Source: an uncultured Clostridia bacterium (GTDB lineage: Bacteria; Bacillota; Clostridia; Christensenellales; Borkfalkiaceae). From it: DNA of 64,000 nt. The stretch covers positions 1 through 64,000 of the forward strand of contig CALVXB010000005.1 in assembly GCA_944368775.1 (NCBI GenBank), read 5' to 3'. Position numbers and translations under genes: made by a program. A model generated the notes under the pieces. The model was not told the origin of the DNA. It worked only from the letters and a program-made list of their open reading frames with translations, and searched no databases. The stretch's first letter is position 1, and each line of letters opens with the position of its first letter. Positions 1 through 8,590 of this stretch are shown in pieces.

Positions 1-588
1 CGCGAGCTGTACTTCAAGGCGTTCGAGATCCCCGTCAAGGAGGCGATGGTCGAGATCGACTACATCGCCGACGCCGAAGGTAACCACGCGACGAGGACGA
101 TGCGCGCCTGCACGGGCATCATGTCCGCGCAGATGAACCTCGGCGCCATCCCCGGCCACGCCAACTGGGCGCTCCAACAGGAGCTGCTGCGCGGCGAGTG
201 GGGCTTCCTCGGCACCATCACGACCGACTATTGGTTCTGGCCGGTCAACAACCTGCGCGACCTCATCTTTCGCACGGGCGGCGACATCTACCTGTGCATG
301 GGCATCCCCGGCCTCATCGACGTCGTCGACAACAGCAGCCCCACGGCGCTCAGCGTATTCCGCGATAAAGTAAAAAATCTCGCCTATACGGTGGTCAATT
401 CCAACGCCGTGCAGGGGCTGTGCGCGGGCGCGATCATCAGTTACGGAATGTCCCCTTGGGCGGTGTGGCTGCTCGTCGCCGACATCGCGATCGGCGTGCT
501 GCTCGCCGCAGGCGTGGTGTGGATCGTCCTGCGCGCGCGCGACGAAAAGAAGCACCCCGAAAAGTATAAGCGCAAAGAAAAGATCTGA
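1..588 (+). CDS. 3' part of a membrane-anchored GH3-family glycosidase-like protein
   Basis: The frame is open from base 1, so the gene begins upstream. The visible 195 residues match the end of the (beta/alpha)8 domain of glycoside hydrolase family 3: a segment GEWGFLGTITTDYW carries the usual position of the catalytic Asp (bases 226-228). It ends with one membrane helix (about 459-525) and a basic tail. The two GH3 genes further on place this catalytic domain after the C-terminal-type domain and finish with a similar anchor, so this is probably a third permuted paralogue. Loss of activity cannot be judged because most of the protein is outside the window. Confidence 0.8.
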   Translation, partial: RELYFKAFEIPVKEAMVEIDYIADAEGNHATRTMRACTGIMSAQMNLGAIPGHANWALQQELLRGEWGFLGTITTDYWFWPVNNLRDLIFRTGGDIYLCMGIPGLIDVVDNSSPTALSVFRDKVKNLAYTVVNSNAVQGLCAGAIISYGMSPWAVWLLVADIAIGVLLAAGVVWIVLRARDEKKHPEKYKRKEKI

Positions 589-628
589 CCTTTGCGGAAA
601 AAGGGAAGGGATATCAAAAAATCACGCG

Positions 629-660
629 GCGGCGCATCGAAAGATGCGCCGCTTTTCTGT
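629..660 (+). terminator. Rho-independent terminator
   Basis: A 10-bp perfect stem GCGGCGCATC / GATGCGCCGC with a GAAA tetraloop is followed by TTTTCTGTTTTT. It ends the GH3-like gene 40 bases upstream. Confidence 0.85.
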
Positions 661-670
661 TTTTCCGCCT

Positions 671-697
671 TTTGCATAGTACTATGCGTGACATAAT
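671..697 (+). repeat. Dispersed palindromic repeat, copy 1
   Basis: The 14-bp palindrome GCATAGTACTATGC is preceded by TTT and followed by GTGACATAAT. Near-identical copies lie at 11807-11833 and 43257-43281. All are on the plus strand, downstream of a terminator-like hairpin. Function unknown. Confidence 0.7.
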
Positions 698-761
698 TCG
701 CCGTTTTGCGGGGAGGCGGAGCGCGGCATCGTAAAAAATTCAAATTTTTTGCGCGGGAGTC

Positions 762-790
762 TTGAAAAATCGGCGCGGAGGTGGTATAAT
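762..790 (+). promoter_or_regulatory. Sigma-A promoter for the LytTR/kinase operon
   Basis: TTGAAA (762-767), 17-bp spacer and TATAAT (785-790). The leader to the GTG start at 1001 is about 200 bases long and holds an internal terminator-like hairpin, so attenuation is possible. Confidence 0.75.
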
Positions 791-906
791 AAAATCGCGT
801 TTTGACTTAAATAGACCGTTGATAGGATACAATGGCATCGGTGTACCCTTTTTTCCCCTATGTAACGGAAGTCAGAACGCAATCGATGAAGGGATACATG
901 CAATGC

Positions 907-941
907 GGGCGTCCCCTTGTCGGGGGCGCTCTTATTTTTTT
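907..941 (+). terminator. Terminator-like hairpin in the LytTR operon leader
   Basis: The stem GCGTCCCC / GGGGGCGC with a short loop is followed by CTCTTATTTTTTT. It lies between the promoter at 762-790 and the response regulator start at 1001, so it may attenuate the operon. No known riboswitch class was recognised. Confidence 0.55.
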
Positions 942-1000
942 GCGGCACCCGAAAGAGGCGGCCGCAAACACCAAAGAAGGACAGAAAAAAGGGGGCTATC

Positions 1001-1711
1001 GTGCTGCGCGTTATCATTATCGAAGATTGCAAAGAAGATGCAGATGTGCTGGCTTCATACCTGAAGCAGTACAGCGAGGAGATCGGCGAGGAGATCAAGA
1101 GCCGCGTCTTTGCGACGGCGGACGCATTTCTCGAAAAATACAGCGCCGCGGGGATGGCGGACCTCATCTTCATGGACATCGAGATGCCCGGCACGGACGG
1201 GATGAACGCCGCCGAACAGCTGCGGGCGGTCGACCCGAACGTCGTCCTCATCTTTACGACAAACATCGCCAAGTACGCCGTGCACGGCTACCGCGTGGAC
1301 GCCATGGACTATTTTTTGAAGCCGGTCGGCTACTACGATTTCCGTATGCGCATGCAGCGCGTGCTCGAGGAAAAGCGCAAGCGCAGCGTCGACCAAAAAA
1401 AGGTGCGCATCGTTTCTGCGGGAGAGGTGCGCGTGGCGGCGGTCAAAGACATTTATTACGTCGAGTCTGACAATCACCTGCTGACCTACCACACGGCGGC
1501 GGGCAATTTTACCTCGCGCGAAAAGAGCATGAAGCAGGTAGAAGGGGAGCTCGCGCCGTACGGCTTTATGCGCTGCAACGTGTGCTATCTGGTCAATTTA
1601 AAAAAATGCACGGCCGTGCAGGGCGATACGGTGATCGTCGGCGGCGACGCGCTCGTCATCAGCCGCGGGCGGCGCAAAGAACTGCTCGCCGCCCTCTCGC
1701 AGGAAATGTGA
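1001..1711 (+). CDS. LytTR-family response regulator
   Basis: A 236-residue two-component regulator. The N-terminal receiver domain begins RVIIIEDCKED, has the phospho-acceptor Asp59 in IFMDIEMPG and ends near residue 120. The C-terminal part (about 135-236) is a LytTR DNA-binding domain, with the typical DIYYVESDNHLLTYHT strand pattern and FMRCNVCYLVNL. The GTG at 1001 is chosen because the receiver fold starts directly there and purine-rich AGAAGGAC lies upstream. The kinase gene follows after 12 bases, so the pair is co-transcribed. It may control the adjacent GH3 genes, but that is inference from position. Confidence 0.9.
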   Translation: MLRVIIIEDCKEDADVLASYLKQYSEEIGEEIKSRVFATADAFLEKYSAAGMADLIFMDIEMPGTDGMNAAEQLRAVDPNVVLIFTTNIAKYAVHGYRVDAMDYFLKPVGYYDFRMRMQRVLEEKRKRSVDQKKVRIVSAGEVRVAAVKDIYYVESDNHLLTYHTAAGNFTSREKSMKQVEGELAPYGFMRCNVCYLVNLKKCTAVQGDTVIVGGDALVISRGRRKELLAALSQEM

Positions 1712-1723
1712 GCGGAGGCTGCC

Positions 1724-2992
1724 ATGTGGATCGCCTATGACCGATCGAACTTTATCTTCACGCTGCTGCTCGCCGAGCTGCTCGTCTGCAGCAAATTCAA
1801 AAAGCGCAGCTTCTTTTGGCTGCGGCTTGCCTGCGGCGGCGCGCTGCTGCTCGTCCTCTCCTTTTTTTGGACGACGGGCGGCGAGGGCATGTTGGGCATC
1901 GCCTCGGGCGCCTTCAAATTCCTCGGGCTCTTCCTGCTGAGTTTCGCGCTGCTTCTTTTCTGCTGCAAGTGCGACGTATGGAGCATCTTGTTCGCCGCGG
2001 CGGCGGGGTACTGCATCCAGCACATCGCATACCAGGCGCACAGCGTCGTCGGCATCCTGGCGGGAGACCTGCCGCAGTGGGGGCAGGCCGCCGCGCTCGC
2101 CGCCTGCTGCGCCGCCGCGTACGCCGCGCTGTACTTTTTGTTCGTGCGCAAGCTCAAATACCGCGACGGCGGCGTGTACATCAACAACATGGTCATGCTG
2201 TGGATGGCGGCAATCATCATCGTCATCGCCGTGTTCGTATCCTTCTACGGCGCCGTGTACAGCATCGACGCGGGCTCGGGCGTGCTGCTGGCCGTCGTCT
2301 GCCTCTTTTCCATCTTCTCCTGCCTGCTCGCGATCATGTGCTTAAAGGCGCTCAACGCCGCCAAAGAAGGGGAGTACGAGCGCGAGGTGCTGCAGCAGAT
2401 GCTCTACCAGGCCAAGCTGCAGTACGATATATCCAAAGACAACATCGACATCATCAACATCAAGTGCCACGACCTCAAGCACAAGATCTTGTCTTTGAAG
2501 GGCAACGTCGATACCGACGAGCTGGACAAGATCTCGACCGCCGTCGACATCTACGACCGCTCTTTTGACACCGGGAACAAGGCGCTCGACGTCGTTCTGA
2601 CAGAAAAGAGCCTGCTCTGCCGCGGCAAGGGCATCCGCCTGACCTGTATGCTCGACGGCAGCGTGCTGCAAAGCTGGCGGCCGGGCGACATCTACTCCTT
2701 CTTCGGCAACGCGCTCGACAACGCCGTCAACAGCGTCAGCGAACTGCCCGAAGAGAAGCGCTCGGTCAGCATCACGCAGGCGCGGCGGGGCGGCCTCGTC
2801 AGCATCCGCATGGAAAATTATTATACGGGCGAGATCCGCTTTGAGGACGGTTTGCCCGTCACCTCCGGAGACAGGCGCTACCACGGCTTCGGCATGAAGA
2901 GCATCCGCATGGTCGCCGAAAGCTACGGCTGCGACGTGCGCGCCGAAACGGCGGACGACGTGTTCCGCCTCACGCTGCTTGTGGCGCAGTAA
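1724..2992 (+). CDS. GHKL sensor histidine kinase (AgrC/LytS-like partner)
   Basis: A 422-residue membrane kinase. Roughly the first 210 residues form six hydrophobic helices without a large extracellular domain, as in peptide-sensing AgrC-type kinases. A coiled dimerisation segment precedes His249 in CHDLKHK, the probable phosphorylated residue. The C-terminal GHKL ATPase has an N-box (FFGNALDNAVNSV) and a G-box (HGFGMKSI). A GGAGG site precedes the ATG. It should phosphorylate the LytTR regulator upstream. No peptide pheromone or AgrB-like gene is visible nearby, so the signal is unknown. Confidence 0.9.
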   Translation: MWIAYDRSNFIFTLLLAELLVCSKFKKRSFFWLRLACGGALLLVLSFFWTTGGEGMLGIASGAFKFLGLFLLSFALLLFCCKCDVWSILFAAAAGYCIQHIAYQAHSVVGILAGDLPQWGQAAALAACCAAAYAALYFLFVRKLKYRDGGVYINNMVMLWMAAIIIVIAVFVSFYGAVYSIDAGSGVLLAVVCLFSIFSCLLAIMCLKALNAAKEGEYEREVLQQMLYQAKLQYDISKDNIDIINIKCHDLKHKILSLKGNVDTDELDKISTAVDIYDRSFDTGNKALDVVLTEKSLLCRGKGIRLTCMLDGSVLQSWRPGDIYSFFGNALDNAVNSVSELPEEKRSVSITQARRGGLVSIRMENYYTGEIRFEDGLPVTSGDRRYHGFGMKSIRMVAESYGCDVRAETADDVFRLTLLVAQ

Positions 2993-3086
2993 CAGTTTTT
3001 GCACCTTGATTTTTTGAATTTTTCACAAAAAAAGTTCGCAACGCTTACAGAACTCGTCCGAAAGATGCCCGATTTCGCTCTGCATC

Positions 3087-3115
3087 TTGACCTTTATACC
3101 ATCCCAAACTATAAT
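3087..3115 (+). promoter_or_regulatory. Sigma-A promoter for the GH3 operon
   Basis: TTGACC (3087-3092), 17-bp spacer, TATAAT (3110-3115). It lies 58 bases before the GH3 start and drives the GH3-lipoprotein-GH3 run. Confidence 0.8.
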
Positions 3116-3173
3116 GTACCCGTCGTTCCGAGAGAGGAACGGCGGGAAATTTTTTGTTTTATGGAGGGATCGA

Positions 3174-6100
3174 ATGATACGATCGAAAGGATGGAAGAGG
3201 GGCAAGGTCCTTGCGACTTTGGCCGTCGGTACCGCCCTGTTGGTCTCCGCGGTCGCGGGGCCGCAGGCAGCATTTGCGGCGGCATCTGACGCCGCGGCGG
3301 GCGTGCCCAAGTACACGACCGACTACGACAGCTGGCAGGCGACGTTGGACGCCGCCGCCGAACTCAACGAACAGATCGGCGCCGAGGGCTTCGTGCTGCT
3401 CAAAAACGAGCAGTCGAATCTTCCTTTCGGAAGTACGGTGCGCGACATCAGTTTGTTCGGCAAAAACTCGGTGAACCCCGTCTACTCCGGTTCCGGCTCT
3501 TCGGGCGGCACCTCGGGCAACACGGTCAGCATCGAGCAGAGCCTCAAAGACGCGGGGTTCAACGTCAATCCCGATCTGGTCGCGTTCTACAACGACAACG
3601 ACCTGTCCGGCCAACCCCGCTCGACGATGAGCTTTTCAAGTTACAACTATCACTCCTACTTCGCCACGGCAGAGACGCCGCAGAGCAAGTACACCGACGA
3701 AGTCAAGGCGAGCTACGCCGACTATGACGACGCCGCCGTCGTCGTGTTCTCGCGCACGGGCGGCGAGGGCACCGACCTGCCCCGCACCTCGCTCGTGACC
3801 GAGGAATACGAAGGGCAGGTGCCCTCCGCAGACGACGCGCGCGCCTTCCCCACCCGCGACGAGATCGAGTTCGGCGGATTCGAGGCGTTCGGCGGCGAGG
3901 GCCGCGAAAACACCCCGTGGGACCATTACCTCGAATTGGACGAAAACGAAGAGGCGCTGCTCGAAGAAGTCACCGCCAACTTCGACAAGGTCGTCGTCGT
4001 GCTCAACTCCTCCAACGTCATGGAATTGAGCCCCGAATTTATGAACAACGACAAGGTGCAGTCTGTCATCTGGGCGCCCGGCGCGGGGCAGAACGGCTTT
4101 GCCGCCCTCGGGCAGATCCTCAACGGCACGGTCAACCCGTCGGGCAGAACGTCGGATACCTTCCCCGCCGTGTTTGAAAACGACCCGACGTGGGAGAACT
4201 TCGGCAACAACAACGTCGGTTACTACGCCGAGCAGAACGCCGGCAACCAATACACGCTCGAAGACGGCACCCTCTATACCTACCACCTCGGCCTCGACAG
4301 CGGCGTCGAGGAGGTCTCGTACGAAGAGGGCATCTACCTCGGCTATAAGTACTACGAGACGCGTGGCTATACCGACGGCGAAGAATGGTACGACGCCGCC
4401 GTCAACTATCCCTTCGGCTACGGCCTCTCGTACACCTCCTTCGATTGGGAAGTGGGCGAAGTCGAGCTCAGCACCGATACGCTGACCGCCTCCACCGTCG
4501 TCTCCGTCGACGTGACGGTCACCAACGTCGGCGACGTCGCGGGCAAAGACGTCGTCGAGGCGTACTTCTCCGCGCCGTACACCGACGGCGAAACGGAAAA
4601 GGCGCACGTCGTGCTGGGCGGCTTTGAAAAGACCGACCTGCTCGCGCCCGGCGCAAGCCAGACGCTGACCATCTCCTTCGACGCCTTCGACATGGCCTCC
4701 TTCGACGCATACGACAAGGACGCCGACGGCCACACCGGCTACGAGCTGGATGCGGGCGAGTACACCCTGTACGTCGGCAAAGACGCGCACGACGCATGGA
4801 CGAACGGCGCGGCGCGCACCATCGCCGACCTCGCGGAAGATGTTTCCATCGACACCGACCCCGTGACGGGTGCCGAGATCACCTCCCTCTTTCAGACTTC
4901 CACCGACGAGATGGAGGGCAGGACGCTCTCCCGCAGCGATTGGGAAGGCACCTGGCCGACCACCCCGCTGTGGTACACAGAAGACGGCGAGATCGGCGGC
5001 GAGCTGGTCAAGAGCGAGGAGTGGCTTTCTAACTTCGACATGCCCATCGCCGACGACGCCGCGGCGAACAACGCCATCGTCGAGAGCTGGTACGACGAAG
5101 CCAACCCCCGCTATGACGGCGGCCACGCCCCTTGGTATGCCGAGACCGCGCCCGCGTTCCGCGCAGAAAATGAGGCGTACAGCGCCGAAAACCCCGCGCC
5201 CATCCAGCTTGCGGATATGGCGGGCATCCCCCTCGACGACGCGCGCTGGGACGAGTTCGTCAGCCAGCTCACCGTCGACCAGTCTTACGAAATGATGGCG
5301 GCGACCCGCTTCCAATTCAACGCGCAGGATGCGGTCGGCTCGCCCGTCGGCGGCCATTCGGACGGCCCGCTCGGCATCACCGGCGCATGGGTGGGCGGCG
5401 GCAACAGCCTGCTCAAGCCCATCTCGGCCTCCTATAAATTCTCCTTCGCGACCGAAGTTCTGGTCGCCTGCACATGGAACAAAGACCTCGCCTACCGCGA
5501 GGGCAACCTGATCGGCAACCTCGGCCTGTGGTCGCACGTCATCGCCACCTACGCGCCCGCTGCCAACATCCACCGCTCGCCCTTCTCCGGCCGCAACTTC
5601 GAGTACTACTCCGAAGACGCCACGCTCAGCGGCTACATGGTCGCCAACGTCGTCAAGGGCGAACGCGAAAAGGGCCTCGTCACCTTCATGAAGCACTTTG
5701 CGCTCAACGACCAGGAGACCAACCGCGACACCAACAGCATCGCGACTTGGGCAGACGAGCAGACCATGCGCGAAAACTACTTCAAGGCCTTTGAATGGGC
5801 GGTCAAAGACGGCGGTTCCAACGGCGCGATGTCCGCGTTCAACCGCATCGGCTTCGATTGGTGCGGCGCCAGCTACGAGCTGCTGCAGGGCCTGCTCCGC
5901 GACGAATGGGGCTTTGAAGGGGTCGTCATCACCGACGCGCACGGCAACGGCCTCGGCAGCCTGAACGCCAACCAGATGATCCGCGCGGGGAACGATATGT
6001 CCCTCGACAGCGCGGAGGGCCAGATCTCGCGCATCGTCAACAGCGACGAGTCCAACACCGCGACCCAGCTCACCGCGCTCCACAACACGATGAAGAACAT

Positions 6101-7043
6101 TTTCTACACCGTCCTCAACAGCGCCGCGATGAACAACGGCTATGCGATGGAGAACATCGCGTATGAGACGCCCGAAGTCACCGCGTTCGACGTGCGCGTC
6201 GGCGAACAGGTCGACGTCTCCGTCGCCGACGGCGCGGAGGGCGACCAATACGTCATCATGCTCGGCTCCCTGCCCGAAGGCCTCACCTTCGACGGCGCGA
6301 CGGGCACGGTCAGCGGCACCGTCGCGAGCGACGCCGCGGGCACCTACACCATCCAGGTCGCCAAGACGCAGAAGGGCGTCGGCGAGGGCGAGCAGTACAT
6401 CGTCTCCACCGGCGTGACGGGCGGCTTCGGCACCATCAACGGGCTGCAGACCTTCACCTTTACCGTCGCCGGAATGTATGAAGGGGAAGATTTCCGCGTC
6501 GCCTACGCGGGCAAGACCTTCGTCATCGACGCCTCTATCGAAGGAGACAGCGTGACGTACGCGCTCGCAAACGCTTCCGAGCTCGCCGGCGTGACCATCG
6601 ACGCAGAGACGGGCAAGATCCGCGGCGCGATCGAGGAGACGGGCGAATACACCCTCACCGTGCAGGCGACGGTCGGCGCGCAGACCTATTCGTACGATAT
6701 CACCGTGGTCGTCACCGACAACTTCGTGCAGGGCGTCACCATCGTCGGCATCGAAAAGGCGTCGAGCGAAGGCAACGTCGACACTTATGTGATCACCTTC
6801 AGCGACGGCAGCACCTTCGAGTTCACCGTGACCAACGGCGTCGACGGCGCGGACGGCGAGGACGGCGAGGACGGCGTAAACGGCGCCAACGGCGCAGACG
6901 GAACGAACGGCGCGGACGGCGCAGACGGCGCGGACGGCAAAGACGCGAGCGCGGGCACGGGCATTGCAGCCATCTGCATCGCCGCGGCAGCACTCATCGC
7001 AGCCGTCGCCGCGATCGCGATCGGGCTCAAGAAAAAGGCATAA
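3174..7043 (+). CDS. Secreted permuted GH3 beta-glucosidase-like protein with Ig-like and collagen-like tail
   Basis: A 1289-residue surface enzyme. A signal peptide covers about residues 1-33. Then comes the domain that is normally C-terminal in GH3 (GFVLLKNE near residue 75), a fibronectin III-like domain (about 430-550), and only then the catalytic barrel (about 730-1000), with Asp921 in VVITDAHG as likely nucleophile. Such reversed order is known from Butyrivibrio and Ruminococcus beta-glucosidases. Residues 1000-1210 hold Ig-like repeats. A Gly-rich collagen-like run of about 35 residues, a final membrane helix and KKK end the protein. The ATG at 3174 follows GGAGGG. Probably cleaves beta-linked plant or host glycans at the cell surface; the exact substrate is not readable. 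Confidence 0.85.
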   Translation: MIRSKGWKRGKVLATLAVGTALLVSAVAGPQAAFAAASDAAAGVPKYTTDYDSWQATLDAAAELNEQIGAEGFVLLKNEQSNLPFGSTVRDISLFGKNSVNPVYSGSGSSGGTSGNTVSIEQSLKDAGFNVNPDLVAFYNDNDLSGQPRSTMSFSSYNYHSYFATAETPQSKYTDEVKASYADYDDAAVVVFSRTGGEGTDLPRTSLVTEEYEGQVPSADDARAFPTRDEIEFGGFEAFGGEGRENTPWDHYLELDENEEALLEEVTANFDKVVVVLNSSNVMELSPEFMNNDKVQSVIWAPGAGQNGFAALGQILNGTVNPSGRTSDTFPAVFENDPTWENFGNNNVGYYAEQNAGNQYTLEDGTLYTYHLGLDSGVEEVSYEEGIYLGYKYYETRGYTDGEEWYDAAVNYPFGYGLSYTSFDWEVGEVELSTDTLTASTVVSVDVTVTNVGDVAGKDVVEAYFSAPYTDGETEKAHVVLGGFEKTDLLAPGASQTLTISFDAFDMASFDAYDKDADGHTGYELDAGEYTLYVGKDAHDAWTNGAARTIADLAEDVSIDTDPVTGAEITSLFQTSTDEMEGRTLSRSDWEGTWPTTPLWYTEDGEIGGELVKSEEWLSNFDMPIADDAAANNAIVESWYDEANPRYDGGHAPWYAETAPAFRAENEAYSAENPAPIQLADMAGIPLDDARWDEFVSQLTVDQSYEMMAATRFQFNAQDAVGSPVGGHSDGPLGITGAWVGGGNSLLKPISASYKFSFATEVLVACTWNKDLAYREGNLIGNLGLWSHVIATYAPAANIHRSPFSGRNFEYYSEDATLSGYMVANVVKGEREKGLVTFMKHFALNDQETNRDTNSIATWADEQTMRENYFKAFEWAVKDGGSNGAMSAFNRIGFDWCGASYELLQGLLRDEWGFEGVVITDAHGNGLGSLNANQMIRAGNDMSLDSAEGQISRIVNSDESNTATQLTALHNTMKNIFYTVLNSAAMNNGYAMENIAYETPEVTAFDVRVGEQVDVSVADGAEGDQYVIMLGSLPEGLTFDGATGTVSGTVASDAAGTYTIQVAKTQKGVGEGEQYIVSTGVTGGFGTINGLQTFTFTVAGMYEGEDFRVAYAGKTFVIDASIEGDSVTYALANASELAGVTIDAETGKIRGAIEETGEYTLTVQATVGAQTYSYDITVVVTDNFVQGVTIVGIEKASSEGNVDTYVITFSDGSTFEFTVTNGVDGADGEDGEDGVNGANGADGTNGADGADGADGKDASAGTGIAAICIAAAALIAAVAAIAIGLKKKA

Positions 7044-7077
7044 ATTGCCGGATGCAGGATCTTTGAAACAGGGAATG

Positions 7078-7120
7078 TTCCGCGGGCAGCGCGCCCGCGG
7101 GGCATGACCGGTTTTTTTAT
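7078..7120 (+). terminator. Possible weak terminator between the GH3 and lipoprotein genes
   Basis: The stem CCGCGGGC / GCCCGCGG is followed some 15 bases later by GGTTTTTTTATA. The distance to the T-run is longer than usual, so it may only reduce readthrough into the lipoprotein gene. Confidence 0.4.
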
Positions 7121-7148
7121 AACGACCAAGACCTTTCGGAGATATGCA

Positions 7149-8579
7149 ATGAAAAAAATATCCAAATTTTTGTGCCTGCTGCTGGCCGCCTGTATGTGCC
7201 TGACGGTGGTCGCGGGCTGCTCGATATTCAAAGCCGAAACAAAGCTGGCCGACGGCCGCGTCGGCGTGGAATATTCTGACAGCGTCGCCGCCGGTTCGGG
7301 CAATATGTTTTACGACCTCGCGCAGGACAGCTCGCTGCCGGCAGGCCTCACCCTCTGGGGCGACGGCGCGATCACCGGCATCCCCATGGAGGCGGGCACC
7401 TTTGAATTTACGGCGGTCGCGATCGGCCCGGACGATGCGGAATACACCGCGGCCTTTTCGATGACCATCGGCAGCGCCGAACTCGCCTATGCGGGGGCAG
7501 ACCTGCCCGACGCGACGACGGGCGAGCCTTACCGCCAAGAACTCGGCACCGCGACGGGCATGCCCGGCATCACCTACACCCTCAAAGAGGGCAGCGCCCT
7601 CCCCGCAGGGCTCACCCTTACGGAAGACGGCGTGCTCTCCGGCCGCCCGACGCAGGCGGCAGAGTCCGTCACATTTACCGTCGTCGCATCGGCGAGCGGC
7701 TGCGACCCCGTCGAGGCCACCTTCACGATGACCGTCTTGCAGGGCGAACAGAAGGATGAAACGCTCGGCTACATCCGCTTTGCAGACTTCACCCTCCCCG
7801 ACGGCCTCGTCGGCGAGGCGTACAGCCAAGACATCTTCCGCGCAGACGGCGTCCCCGGCATCACCTACTCGGTGCGCTTTACTTCGGGCAAGGGTCTGCC
7901 GCAGGGCCTCAGCTACGACGAAGAGCTCGGCCTCATCGCGGGCACGCCGACCGATTCGACGCACGGCCCCATCACCTTCCGCGTCACCGCGCGCGCCGAG
8001 GGATACGAGTCCGTCACCGTCATGGTCACGCTCAACGTGCTCGATCGCTACGTCGCCACGGGCAGGCTCGAGGCGGAGTACATCTACGTCAACGACCTCT
8101 CCGGCGCGGGCTACAGCAGCGCGCCTTCGGGCACCGGCCTCATCCAATCGACGGCGGGCGCAAGCAACGGCTTTTTCCTCGGCTATCTCAACAAGGCGCT
8201 CTCCTTCAGTTTTGAATTTACCGCATCGCAGGCGACGCAGGCTACGCTCGTCCTGCACCTCGGCTCCGAAGTGGGCAACTTCACCTACGATCCCTCCATG
8301 TTCGCCATCACGGTGAACGGAGAAGAGGTCGACTACGGCACCTTCGACGTCCGGCAGATCGGCACGGATACGAGCGACTTCGGCTTCACCGCCATCGAAA
8401 TTTCGCCCGCGGTCAGCCTCGCGGAAGGGGACAACGTCATCACCTTCGAGATCTTCAATTCGGACAAGGCCACGGGCACCTTCAACGCGGTCGGCTGCCT
8501 GTTCGACTGCATCGAGTTCACCGGCTACAGCGGCGAGATCGGCTGGAGGCCGAAGGTCGCCAACATCGCGGGTTTGTGA
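7149..8579 (+). CDS. Lipoprotein with Ig-like repeats and a C-terminal carbohydrate-binding-like domain
   Basis: A 476-residue lipoprotein. The signal peptide ends in a lipobox VVAGC, so Cys22 should be lipidated. Three consecutive repeats follow (about 30-110, 115-200, 210-310), each with the He_PIG pattern LPxGL-T-x(4,8)-G-x-I-x-G-T/I-P. The last 150 residues start RLEAEYIYVND and look like a beta-sandwich of the CBM6/35 type. It sits between two GH3 genes, 11 bases before the second. It may bind substrate for the surface glycosidases. No catalytic motif was seen. The ATG at 7149 is preceded by GGAG. Confidence 0.8.
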   Translation: MKKISKFLCLLLAACMCLTVVAGCSIFKAETKLADGRVGVEYSDSVAAGSGNMFYDLAQDSSLPAGLTLWGDGAITGIPMEAGTFEFTAVAIGPDDAEYTAAFSMTIGSAELAYAGADLPDATTGEPYRQELGTATGMPGITYTLKEGSALPAGLTLTEDGVLSGRPTQAAESVTFTVVASASGCDPVEATFTMTVLQGEQKDETLGYIRFADFTLPDGLVGEAYSQDIFRADGVPGITYSVRFTSGKGLPQGLSYDEELGLIAGTPTDSTHGPITFRVTARAEGYESVTVMVTLNVLDRYVATGRLEAEYIYVNDLSGAGYSSAPSGTGLIQSTAGASNGFFLGYLNKALSFSFEFTASQATQATLVLHLGSEVGNFTYDPSMFAITVNGEEVDYGTFDVRQIGTDTSDFGFTAIEISPAVSLAEGDNVITFEIFNSDKATGTFNAVGCLFDCIEFTGYSGEIGWRPKVANIAGL

Positions 8580-8590
8580 GGTAAAAAATT

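Noticed and set aside
2993..3086. LytTR direct repeats upstream of the GH3 promoter
   Set aside because: GTTCGC and an inverted GAACTC are present, but two properly spaced direct copies of the 9-bp consensus could not be found by eye.
3636..8258. A 1540-codon open frame on the minus strand, opposite the GH3 and lipoprotein genes
   Set aside because: It mirrors strongly supported plus-strand genes in GC-rich DNA, has no recognisable domain and is dominated by Arg, Ala, Gly and Asp. It is a codon-bias shadow, as are 8525-11830 and 41128-43203 on the same strand.
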